Source of the DNA: Azophilus sp963663395
GTDB taxonomy: Bacteria; Pseudomonadota; Gammaproteobacteria; Pseudomonadales; Azotimanducaceae
Assembly: GCA_963663395.1 (NCBI GenBank)
Contig: OY760226.1
Span: 2,480,001-2,544,000 of the forward strand
Length of the DNA: 64,000 nt
Reading direction: 5' to 3'
In this document: positions 8,248 to 15,886 of the stretch, in pieces
How positions within the stretch are numbered: position 1 is the first letter of the stretch
Layout of the letters: each line of letters opens with the position of its first letter
Made by a program: the position numbers and the translations under genes
Notes under the pieces: model-generated
Told to the model about the DNA's origin: nothing
The model's input: the letters and a program-made list of their open reading frames with translations, nothing else
The model's database searches: none

Positions 8248-8517
8248 TCACTGCCCAGCCCGATCGGGCGCGGTCGACAGGTTGCTATGGTGCCCGGTCG
8301 GACTCCGCAAGAGGCTCATTGCCGCCACCGGAGCTTCTGACCGCATCGTGAGCCGCCACTTGTCCTTGCCGTCGCCAAGCGCACCGTCCAGCCCTTCGGC
8401 GCCGGACTCCAGGTCGGTGGCCGAAAGAGTGCGTGCTATGCCGGCGGGCAGCGTCACCGTCACGTCCGCGCCCGCTTCGAAGAACCCCTGGGCTATGTTG
8501 GGCGGCGAGCGGTCGAA
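8248..8517 (-). pseudogene. C-terminal fragment of a secreted repeat-type exoprotein
   Basis: The minus strand reads SPPNIAQGFFEAGADVTVTL, then ARTLSATDLESGAEGLDGAL, KDKWRLTM and AMSLLRSPTGH with SNLSTAP at the end, stopping at 8248. This resembles the C-terminal beta-rich module found at the end of large secreted proteins in environmental gammaproteobacteria, where HFNS or LSA-D-LE motifs are followed by W-R-L and by S-P-T-G-H-L-T-N-LS. An in-frame stop lies directly upstream of 8517 and no start or remaining gene body exists, so it is a leftover 3' end. Confidence 0.5.
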
Positions 8518-8761
8518 TCACGGCCTGACCCAAATGGGCGGCAGAGTCGCGAGGTTGCGGCAGGCGGTGTGCGGATCTCCGCTGCACGCTCGTGCCCACC
8601 CGCCCCGCGGCAAGCCCGCAAGAGAAGTCCCAGACGGTGTCTCCAGTCGGCGGAGACAGGCCCTGCGCCCCCTTCGACATTGCGCAGGAACCTCTGTTTC
8701 TTGCCCCCGTTTGTGTCCAGGCCCAACATGGCTGCTGGAACAACGATGAGTTGAGACTCGC

Positions 8762-9616
8762 ATGAAAGGATGGCTGATCGCAGTCGGCTTAGCGTTTGGC
8801 ATCGCATCGGCCCCGGTCGGTGCCGCGGACGATCCGCTCACGAATGACGACATCGTCAGACTGACTGAAGTGGGGATCTGGCCGTCGGCGATTGTGCGCA
8901 TGATCGAGTCCTCGCCGACGGCGTTCGACACGTCGGTGGGTGCGGTGGTCGCGCTCAACGAGAAAGGTGTCGAGGACGAAGTGCTCGCTGCGATGGTGGC
9001 CGCCGGTCAAGGCCCTGCCGCCCGGGCGGGCTCGTCGAGCGGACAGCAGACGGGACGAGCTGCACTGCCCGCTGGAAGCGCTTCCGCGCCGGGGTCGCCG
9101 GTACAGCCCACGACCGAGGTGCAGCCCAAAGCCACTCCCGGCAACACGTTTCGCGAACCCTTGCGCAACGGGGGCGAGGGCCCCGAGATGGTGGCGATTC
9201 CGGCGGGGAGTTTCCGCATGGGGTGCCTGTCGAACGACGATGATTGCCGTGACGCCGAAAAGCCGGTCCACTAGGTGACGATCCCGCGGGCGTTCGCGGT
9301 CTCGAAATACGAGGTGACCTTCGAGGACTACGACCGCTTCACGTATCCGAACGAGGTGGACGACCGGAGGCTCGGCCGTGGCCGCCGCCCGGTGATCGGC
9401 GTACCGTGGAACGATGCGAAGGATTATGTGGAGTGGCTGTCGTCCGAGACCGGTGCGCAATACCGGTTGCTTACCGAGTCGGAGTGGGAGTACGCGGCGC
9501 GGGCGGGCAGCACGACGAAGTTTAGCTGGGGGAATGACATAGGGACGAACCGGGCGAACTGTGGCTTTTGCGGCAGCCAGTGGGACCTCGAGCAGACCGC
9601 TCCCGTGGGTTCGTAA
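8762..9616 (+). pseudogene. Exported formylglycine-generating-enzyme-like protein, broken by an amber codon and truncated
   Basis: The gene starts MKGWLIAVGLAFGIASAPVG with a clear Sec signal peptide. After a Ser/Gly/Pro linker the FGE-sulfatase (SUMF1/EgtB-like) domain begins at EMVAIPAGSFRMGC. Codon 171 is TAG (9272-9274) where this family has a Gln in PVHQVTI; the same frame then continues at once with TIPRAFAVSKYEVTFEDYDR, VPWNDAKDYVEWLS and YRLLTESEWEYAARAG. It stops again at 9614-9616 after TAPVGS, well before the usual HGNVWEW core. A CAG to TAG change plus loss of the 3' half explains it. Selenocysteine or pyrrolysine decoding is not needed. Confidence 0.8.
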
Positions 9617-9703
9617 TTTTCAGCCTACCAGGCGAGACTGATACACCGGCAAGGAGGATTTCGGCCGGAGGCAAATCGCTGGTATAGGGGAACGGTGACG
9701 ACT

Positions 9704-9961
9704 ATGAGCGAAAACTCGGTGAGCGTAAAGATTTCCTCAAGATTGTTGCAGGAATACCTTGCTGGAAAGATTGATGCGCAACGGTTCCAAACTGCGGCAT
9801 TTGGGAACCACAAGAACATGTTTGAAGTATGGCTTGAGTGGGGACGAACGATTCAGGGCGTATCCTTTGAGGCGGGCGGATTGGATGAAGATGACGATTC
9901 TGTTGTATTGGAACTTGGCGCGGATTGGGGCGCAACATCGTTTCGGCGCCCAGGCCAGTAG
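9704..9961 (+). CDS. Small acidic hypothetical protein, 85 aa
   Basis: Starts MSENSVSVKISSRLLQEYLA; a second in-frame ATG lies three codons upstream. The N-terminal half is helical and the C-terminal half is acidic (LDEDDDSVVLELG). No signal peptide or known motif. It lies 87 bases after the end of the broken FGE-like gene and has protein-like composition. Function unknown. Confidence 0.45.
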   Translation: MSENSVSVKISSRLLQEYLAGKIDAQRFQTAAFGNHKNMFEVWLEWGRTIQGVSFEAGGLDEDDDSVVLELGADWGATSFRRPGQ

Positions 9962-10110
9962 TTGAAGGGCGGGGAGAGGGCCGGGCAGATGAGACTCATT
10001 TGGATATTGAGGCTTGTCATTCATCCCGAGATTCGCACCTCAGTTGTCAATGAGAAACGGCCTCACTCATACCCAAGTGGCCCCGGGTATCGTTTCGTAT
10101 TCCCGACGAT

Positions 10111-10308
10111 TTGCCTGATGGCCAGTCGCTACAGGTTGTTCGGGGATTGCTTCCGGTCGACAAGCACTGCGTTGCCGAGGGTCCGGTCGAAATGCCGGAT
10201 GGGGAGCAGCGCGCGATCTTGATCTACGGTCTGGGCGACGACCCAACTGAAGCAGTCAAATTCACCACGATGGCTTCTGAGGTGTTGGAACGGCATCGAG
10301 ACAGATAG
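10111..10308 (+). CDS. Possible short hypothetical gene or 3' fragment
   Basis: The frame from a TTG at 10111 reads LPDGQSLQVVRGLLPVDKHC, then EMPDGEQRAILIYGLGDDP and a helical end. The frame stays open back to 10054 with similar quality (WPRVSFRIPDD) but has no upstream start, so this could be the 3' end of a truncated gene. Not recognised. Confidence 0.3.
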   Translation: MPDGQSLQVVRGLLPVDKHCVAEGPVEMPDGEQRAILIYGLGDDPTEAVKFTTMASEVLERHRDR

Positions 10309-10593
10309 TCAAATCGCCATGTCCCCGGGACTTTTGGGATCGCGTGTACGGGGTTGGGAATCTGGTTTTGTGTTCAAAGCCGATGGTGGCAAGTGATTCT
10401 TGGTGTCCTGTTCATCATCTTCGGATGGGAATATCGATCAACACAGCTCTGTTCGCGTCAGACAAAGAGGTTGCTGAACTTACGAGCGGCGCAATCTCTG
10501 AAGAGACAAAAGGGGGGGTCGAAGAACGGATCTGATGCGCGGCACTGCACTGTTGATAGTTCTGTACGCTGAAAGTGTTCGAGGCGATTGCGA
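10309..10593. other. Fragmentary coding signal
   Basis: Two overlapping frames look complementary: one has a hydrophobic segment WWQVILGVLFIIFGWEY (about 10384-10434), and another continues with TALFASDKEVAELTSGAISE and ends at 10535. A single frameshift would join them into a short membrane protein. I treat it as a possible decayed small gene. Confidence 0.25.
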
Positions 10594-10724
10594 AGAGTTC
10601 GCCACAAGGCGAAGGGGTTCTCTGTCCGATAACCTTCGGACGAAGTTCAACGGCAGCATCTATCAACATCAGTTCGGCTACACCTTGAATTCGCTGCCGA
10701 GTTGTTCAAAGGATAGGGCCACCT
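10594..10724 (+). repeat. 131-bp direct repeat, copy 2
   Basis: Same orientation and about 92 percent identical to 3574-3705. The smaller hairpin has lost one pair (gtccga and tcggac remain) while the larger pair cggcagc/gctgccg is intact. Its right end overlaps the stop codon of the minus-strand gene that ends at 10723. On that strand the sequence gttgaac flanks the palindrome, matching the integron core-site pattern GTTRRRY; the partner half does not match. Confidence 0.7.
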
Positions 10725-12411
10725 AGCTTGTCTCCTCGATTGGCCAGAAGTGGGGAGGCAACGGCTGTCGGTGATGACGGCATGCAAGCACAATGAGCGG
10801 CCAAAGGCCGAATTCGAGCACCGACAGAGAGTTGAAAGCCGGACTAGCGTTGCACTCACTGCGAATGAGCGACAGCATCTCGTTAGGACTCTCTGGAATA
10901 GTGAACCCATTGGCATTAAGTCCGTGGCCGGAAGTACCTTCGTACAAGTGCTGTTCAGTATCGGATCCCGGGTACAGGAGTTGCAGCGTCGAATGGCGAA
11001 AAGGTCCGGACGTGAATTCTGCCAAGTGTCTTAACGTCTCTGCATCTCCGGTTAGGGATGACCAAACGGCCAGCGTTGGAACCAATATGCTGCCTGCAGT
11101 TGCCTCGGTCCGGTAGGCGTCTCCGTCCCTTGGATGATTCAGTAGATCGCGGTAATCGTTGAATACGCACGGGTAGGCGGCGTTGTTGTTGAATGCGAAT
11201 ACGGTGGCCCGAGTCACTTGGCCGATCCACCAGCGGATAAACTCATCGTGACCGAGTTTATTCAAAAACAGACATGCGATGTCGATGTCGACCGCTTGGT
11301 TGTCCTTGATCGGGGTCCAGAGAACGGGGTTGTTTCGAACGGCGTAGATCAGTAAATCCGCTGTCTCGGAGAGCGCCTTGCGAGCCTGTTCGGCATCGTC
11401 CGATTGATCACTCTGCTGCAGCACGTGATACGCATGGAGTTCCCAAAGCCCGTGCAGACCGATGCGTCCAAGCACATCAAACAGCCTGATGTTGACATCC
11501 AGCGATGCCTGGCTCGGTACGGCTGAAGCCAGGCCATGTCGAACGGGTGCCCTCGGCACGACGTTTTTCGCTAGATAGTCAGCCGAGATCAAGCGGTAAA
11601 GGGTGACGAGGCGCTCCATGGACGCCGTTAGACCGCGCGCCGCTTTCGACTTGCCCGACAGATAGTCCTTGATCAGCGGCCACGACACGAGAACGGCCCT
11701 TTCGGCACAAAGGAACGGCGCCTCGATGTTTCCGGTGCCACGCGCCCAAACGTATACGGTCCACAAAGCAATGTACATCTGTCTAATCGCGGTAAGACGA
11801 GCTGGACGAGTGCGCCTGCACTGTGATGCGATGTCGTGAAGTAAGCGGCAAAAGTGTGCGAAGGCAATTTGGGGTTCGTCGACCATCGCCACGCATTTTC
11901 GGAAATCTGACTGCCAAGTGCTTGGAAGCGACTTTTCGCGAAGGATGCCTGAAAGTAGTAGTTCCGAAAGATGATCGCCGTTCCATAGATCGAACTGGAC
12001 GGCTTCGGAGCTGGACGTATCCATGTATCCGTTGACATCGTCTCGCACATCCTCTCGAAGATCGCCGCCGATGCAAAGCACGACGACGATTGGCAAGTCA
12101 GCGTAACGTTTGGGTATAAGTCTCGGTATGTAGACGTCCTTGATCTGGTTAAGGGATGTGCGGAGGCCCTGAAGTCCGGTGTCCCAATCGGCGCGTTTGA
12201 GGTCACCCGGCTTGATTGACAACAAATACACTTTGCGAGTTCCATCGGCGTCCTTGCCGATCGCAGCGACATCGACTCCGTACTGCTTTGTACCGATCCC
12301 GGGTTTCGATAAAACTGTCATGCCGGTCTCGCTGAGGAGATCGGGCATGACAACATCAAGTTCTCCCCGCTCATCCAGCGAAGCGAGATACTCCATGAAT
12401 ATTAGCTTCAT
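10723..12411 (-). CDS. Nuclease-like protein, second gene of a coupled pair
   Basis: 562 codons; its ATG overlaps the stop of the upstream gene by four bases (ATGA), so the two are translationally coupled. Near the N-terminus (residues about 20-75) it has the layout of an Mrr/PD-(D/E)XK endonuclease: DLLSETGMTVLSKPG, then YGVDVAAIGKD and KVYLLSIKPGDL. The invariant Asp (GVD) and Lys (SIK) are present, but the usual Glu or Gln before the Lys is Ser. Residues 170-562 are helical without recognised motifs (YIALWTVYVWARGTG, GLHGLWELHAYHVLQQ). With its partner it makes a plausible defence module: one large helical sensor or scaffold and one nuclease. Activity is inferred only. Confidence 0.65.
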   Translation of the reverse strand: MKLIFMEYLASLDERGELDVVMPDLLSETGMTVLSKPGIGTKQYGVDVAAIGKDADGTRKVYLLSIKPGDLKRADWDTGLQGLRTSLNQIKDVYIPRLIPKRYADLPIVVVLCIGGDLREDVRDDVNGYMDTSSSEAVQFDLWNGDHLSELLLSGILREKSLPSTWQSDFRKCVAMVDEPQIAFAHFCRLLHDIASQCRRTRPARLTAIRQMYIALWTVYVWARGTGNIEAPFLCAERAVLVSWPLIKDYLSGKSKAARGLTASMERLVTLYRLISADYLAKNVVPRAPVRHGLASAVPSQASLDVNIRLFDVLGRIGLHGLWELHAYHVLQQSDQSDDAEQARKALSETADLLIYAVRNNPVLWTPIKDNQAVDIDIACLFLNKLGHDEFIRWWIGQVTRATVFAFNNNAAYPCVFNDYRDLLNHPRDGDAYRTEATAGSILVPTLAVWSSLTGDAETLRHLAEFTSGPFRHSTLQLLYPGSDTEQHLYEGTSGHGLNANGFTIPESPNEMLSLIRSECNASPAFNSLSVLEFGLWPLIVLACRHHRQPLPPHFWPIEETS

Positions 12412-14177
12412 GAGGGAGGTTGCTCCACGCGGAATCGGTGGATTGCGTAGTGAAGGCCCACCGAGTCGATCAAGTCTAGTCTGGGAAATTGGGCGACGTG
12501 GTTGTGTCTCAACAAACTCATCTCCCGGCGATGCGGGGGGAGTTCGAGTCCTGTTTGTACATATGCGATGGAAGCTGTTCCGTAGAGTAAAATGGACTTG
12601 TGGGCCACTATTGAGAAAATCGACTGCTCTTCGGCCTTTTTTTGGACATTACGCCAGAAGTCCATCTGTTGGTAAGCCTGAGCAAGTTGCTCCCTTTCGG
12701 TTGGCCTGAAGTCTGGACAAGTGCCCAGCTGTTCCAGGTTGTCGACGTAGTCTCTCAGTCGCAGTGCCAATCGGCCAACTGAATCCGCCGCTGAATCTCC
12801 AGGGGTGACACCGGCCTCAAGCAAGTCGATTGCGTCAAGATAGTTGATCAGGAAGTATTCGAAGACCAGTTTTTCAAGTTCGGTGCGATTACTGTCGGGG
12901 ACGGCTCTGAGGCAGGCCAGCAGCAAGCCTGCCGCACCCTCCTTCTTTAACAGGCAGTATCCAAGCACCTTCCGAGCCGCGAAGAGAACCCAGGATGATT
13001 GGACTCCCATTGCTGTCAGGTCGACATCGATCCCTTGGCTCTCCTCTTGATACGGGAGGAGCTCTTGCGCTGCTGAACAGAGTGGATGCTCGGCGGTCAG
13101 CAGCAGTGAAAATACAAACCATCCGAGAAGACTGCCGTCCGCCCCTCTTAGCTTGTGGCAGAACCCCTCCAAGTGGCGGATGTCTATTGGGTTTTCTGTC
13201 TGCGTGAGGAGTCCGCACAGCAGTCCGAGGACGCGGTCCCTGTCGCCATCAATGTCCCAGCGGTACAAGACAGAATCGATTGTTGAAATCGTCGTCTGCT
13301 CGTTACTATCGGTGCGTTGAATGTCGGCAAACGTGGCGTCGATCATTGTGTCATTGTAAATTTCAGCGTGTCTGAGTAGACCGTAAGCCAGCACGGAGCG
13401 GATGCGTGTGGAGTGTCGGTTCGAGGCGGCTACGACAATGGGCTCGGTGCTGGACACGGTACGATCCCGGTCACGCACAAGTAAAGACAATGAGGCGTCA
13501 AGTGCGATGGCCGCGTCATTGTCGTTCTCCGTCTCCACCGCCAATTGGAGTCGCTGAAACGTTCGGTCCAACAGAACACCTTCGTCAATCGGCGTGACTC
13601 GCCCCAGAGAGCGAAGGGCACCCTGCCTGAGGTGTGACTCGTTTCGAGTCGATAGGTCTAACGCGTGCTCGCAGAAACTCCTAGCATCGAATTGCGCGCC
13701 TGCCGAAAGGACGGTTGTCAAAAATACCGCGAGTGAGTTGATGTCGCTAAGTAGCAGATCTAAGGCTTCGGACGGTCTTGAGGTTAGTGCTTGAAGCCAT
13801 CCTTCTAGGGCTTGGTGAACTAAGTATTCTCGGCCGTTGTTGCGGGAAACATCATGTACAAATCTGACAACCGCCAGAGCCTCGGACGTTGAGCATTCAA
13901 TGCTGGGGAAGGTGCGCTGGAGCAGATCCAGAAGGGTGAGAACGTTCTGGTCAGGGAGGTCCAGGAATTCGTCGGACTGAAAGGAGACGAGGAAGTCGAT
14001 CTGGCCGGAATTGTGCATGTCGCTGAGCGATGTAGCCAACGTATCCAGTGCATCACGATGTCCGGTTGACAGGTGGCGTAGCAATTGGCCAGCGTCGTAA
14101 GCGGCAAGTATCTCCTGACTGTCGGTCACACGAAAATACCGATTGACGGTGTTCGCAACGGTCGACCTGTTCCCCAA
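12408..14177 (-). CDS. Large helical-repeat-like protein, first gene of the coupled pair
   Basis: 589 codons from a TTG (no ATG is available before residue 50; a GTG occurs at codon 17). The sequence is almost wholly helical with repeated pairs of amphipathic helices, for example DALDTLATSLSDMHNSG, VLTLLDLLQRTFPSIE and SHLRQGALRSLGRVTP, suggesting an alpha-solenoid (HEAT-like). No catalytic motif, signal or membrane segment. The stop overlaps the start of the nuclease-like gene. Transcription may start upstream of the DUF2971 gene 222 bases away. I do not recognise the family. Confidence 0.6.
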   Translation of the reverse strand: MGNRSTVANTVNRYFRVTDSQEILAAYDAGQLLRHLSTGHRDALDTLATSLSDMHNSGQIDFLVSFQSDEFLDLPDQNVLTLLDLLQRTFPSIECSTSEALAVVRFVHDVSRNNGREYLVHQALEGWLQALTSRPSEALDLLLSDINSLAVFLTTVLSAGAQFDARSFCEHALDLSTRNESHLRQGALRSLGRVTPIDEGVLLDRTFQRLQLAVETENDNDAAIALDASLSLLVRDRDRTVSSTEPIVVAASNRHSTRIRSVLAYGLLRHAEIYNDTMIDATFADIQRTDSNEQTTISTIDSVLYRWDIDGDRDRVLGLLCGLLTQTENPIDIRHLEGFCHKLRGADGSLLGWFVFSLLLTAEHPLCSAAQELLPYQEESQGIDVDLTAMGVQSSWVLFAARKVLGYCLLKKEGAAGLLLACLRAVPDSNRTELEKLVFEYFLINYLDAIDLLEAGVTPGDSAADSVGRLALRLRDYVDNLEQLGTCPDFRPTEREQLAQAYQQMDFWRNVQKKAEEQSIFSIVAHKSILLYGTASIAYVQTGLELPPHRREMSLLRHNHVAQFPRLDLIDSVGLHYAIHRFRVEQPPS

Positions 14178-14399
14178 CGTAGATCAACAAGCATAGTCAT
14201 AACCGAAGAGTTCTAAAACTCGCTAGCTGGCAGCCTGTGGCAAAGGTCCGCCTACATTCGAACGCCTCTGCTTCCCGCCTGACTACGTTGCTCGTCGCCC
14301 AAACATGCCCGATATCCTCGGTCCTTTCGCCTTGCCGGGCAGCAGGCGCATCGATGTTCTCGGTGCGATGCCGGACTTTTTGCCACGGGCTGCTAGATG

Positions 14400-15545
14400 T
14401 CATCTTCGCTCTGGATCGAGTTTTTTTTGCCCTTCGCTGAGGCGGCGGCTCACAAGCCGCTCATAGTCCTCCGGGCGCTCCGCAAATCCCTCGCTACACT
14501 CCGATTCTTTCCACACCCCTACGCTTTCGTCCGCCCCGGACGGCTGCCAATGATCTTGGACTTCCTCGAATACGTGCTCACGGCATTCTGCCCATACGCG
14601 CGCCGGTCGCTGCCCCTGACGGAATGCAAAATAGGCTTTTGGACCACGCGCAGTGACGGATACCGTCTTGCTCGCCGGGGGTCGTTTCATTACGGACGTT
14701 TCAACCGGCACAGGGACTTGAAACTCTTGCAGTGTTTTTTTTACCACCTCTTCCAGCCAGCCGGGGCTGAACGGACTCACCACCACTGCTTCAATCAGAT
14801 GCGTTGGGTCAATGCCGTACTCGATGCCAGGTTGACCGCGCTCTACGTCGCCTGGTGTCGCTCGCTGAGTGGGTGCGGACACGGCGCGCACCTCTCGTTC
14901 GTGAGTGAACGCCATCCGCTTGTAGAAAATCGGCGGCATTTCAGACACTGGCATAGGCTCCTTGTCGTACGCGATATAATCCACGTACCCGAGGTAGTCA
15001 GGCAGTCGCTCCGTGAAACTCCCGACCAAGCGGGCAGCAGATGTTCGGACAGCTACCCCGTACTTTTCCCCAGCAAACAATTTCCACATCGCCTCCGACT
15101 CTTCATCGGCCTGATACCAGCAGTTGACAAAGGTTTTGCGTCGCACAGACGCTGCGTTGAGTCCCATGGTCCAGTGGTGGATGGTGTCCGGGTCTGAAGC
15201 GCCCAACCGCGGTCTTGGAAGCACAAGCGTTTGGTTTCGCGTCTTGTCTTCGATATTTACCTGGGCGTCTTCCGCATGGACCCACAGATCCTCCCGCTCA
15301 TGGATCATCTCGAACGTCCGATGCGACCACTCCCCCTCAAACGGATCCCCCAACGCGTCCACGGCGCTGAAGAACAGAGCGAGTTTGCTCAAAAGCGCCA
15401 ACAACTTCGCCAAGTCCATATACCGCCAGAGAGTCGCTTCCCCGTCTGGGATTCTGAGCGGCCCGCCCGGGTGTTTCACGTCGAACCGCTCAGCTTCATC
15501 TCTGGCCGCTTTGCGCATCCACCCGGTATTCTCGAATTCCCACAT
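14400..15545 (-). CDS. DUF2971 domain protein
   Basis: 381 codons. Family features in order: TLWRYMDLAKLLALLSKLAL, FFSAVDALGDPFEG, VNCWYQADEESEAMWKLF, YGVAVRTSAARL, VDYIAY and IFYKRMAFTHEREVRAV. This is the DUF2971 pattern; its function is not established. The last 90 residues extend beyond the domain and are polar. It lies upstream of the coupled helical/nuclease pair on the same strand, so it may be part of the same transcription unit. Family members are often found in islands with defence genes, which fits here. Confidence 0.8.
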   Translation of the reverse strand: MWEFENTGWMRKAARDEAERFDVKHPGGPLRIPDGEATLWRYMDLAKLLALLSKLALFFSAVDALGDPFEGEWSHRTFEMIHEREDLWVHAEDAQVNIEDKTRNQTLVLPRPRLGASDPDTIHHWTMGLNAASVRRKTFVNCWYQADEESEAMWKLFAGEKYGVAVRTSAARLVGSFTERLPDYLGYVDYIAYDKEPMPVSEMPPIFYKRMAFTHEREVRAVSAPTQRATPGDVERGQPGIEYGIDPTHLIEAVVVSPFSPGWLEEVVKKTLQEFQVPVPVETSVMKRPPASKTVSVTARGPKAYFAFRQGQRPARVWAECREHVFEEVQDHWQPSGADESVGVWKESECSEGFAERPEDYERLVSRRLSEGQKKLDPERR

Positions 15546-15886
15546 ACCTTAGCCGCCTCTTGTCGTGGCCCAGCAGCTTGATCGTTAGAGCAGGCTCCTT
15601 CAAGCGGGCGAAGGCATTCCTTTTCAGGGTTCGTTGGATGACAAGCTGTCAGGTTTCCCCGCCAGTGTGTGAATCGGCATCTAACTTTGACCCCCGGGCC
15701 GACTTTTACAGTCAATGGGTTAACGCGCTGACTGGCGATTAGTACCAGCGCCGATTCGCAGTCTCGTTTTAGCGCATTTGGAGTTGCCTGTCGAGGCAGT
15801 CGATGAAGTCCAGCATTGTGTCCATTTGAATCGCCCCGAGGTTGTCGGAGGCGTATCGTATGGGCTTGGCTGCAACCTTCACACGC
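15546..15886. other. Intergenic, no gene seen
   Basis: About 340 bases upstream of the DUF2971 gene and downstream of the zinc-ribbon gene. On the minus strand a stretch around 15660-15710 (gggtcaaagttagatgccg) faintly resembles insertion-sequence ends. No open frame of quality. Confidence 0.4.

Noticed and set aside
7888..8340. 150-codon plus-strand frame
   Set aside because: Its composition is not protein-like, and it runs into the antisense of a recognisable exoprotein fragment.
9272..9274. TAG in the FGE-like gene as a recoded codon
   Set aside because: No pyrrolysine or selenocysteine signals are seen, and the gene is truncated again downstream, so simple decay explains it.
10594..10724. 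Integron attC site
   Set aside because: Only one core box matches, the spacers are asymmetric, copy 1 lacks the core box, and there is no integrase in the window.
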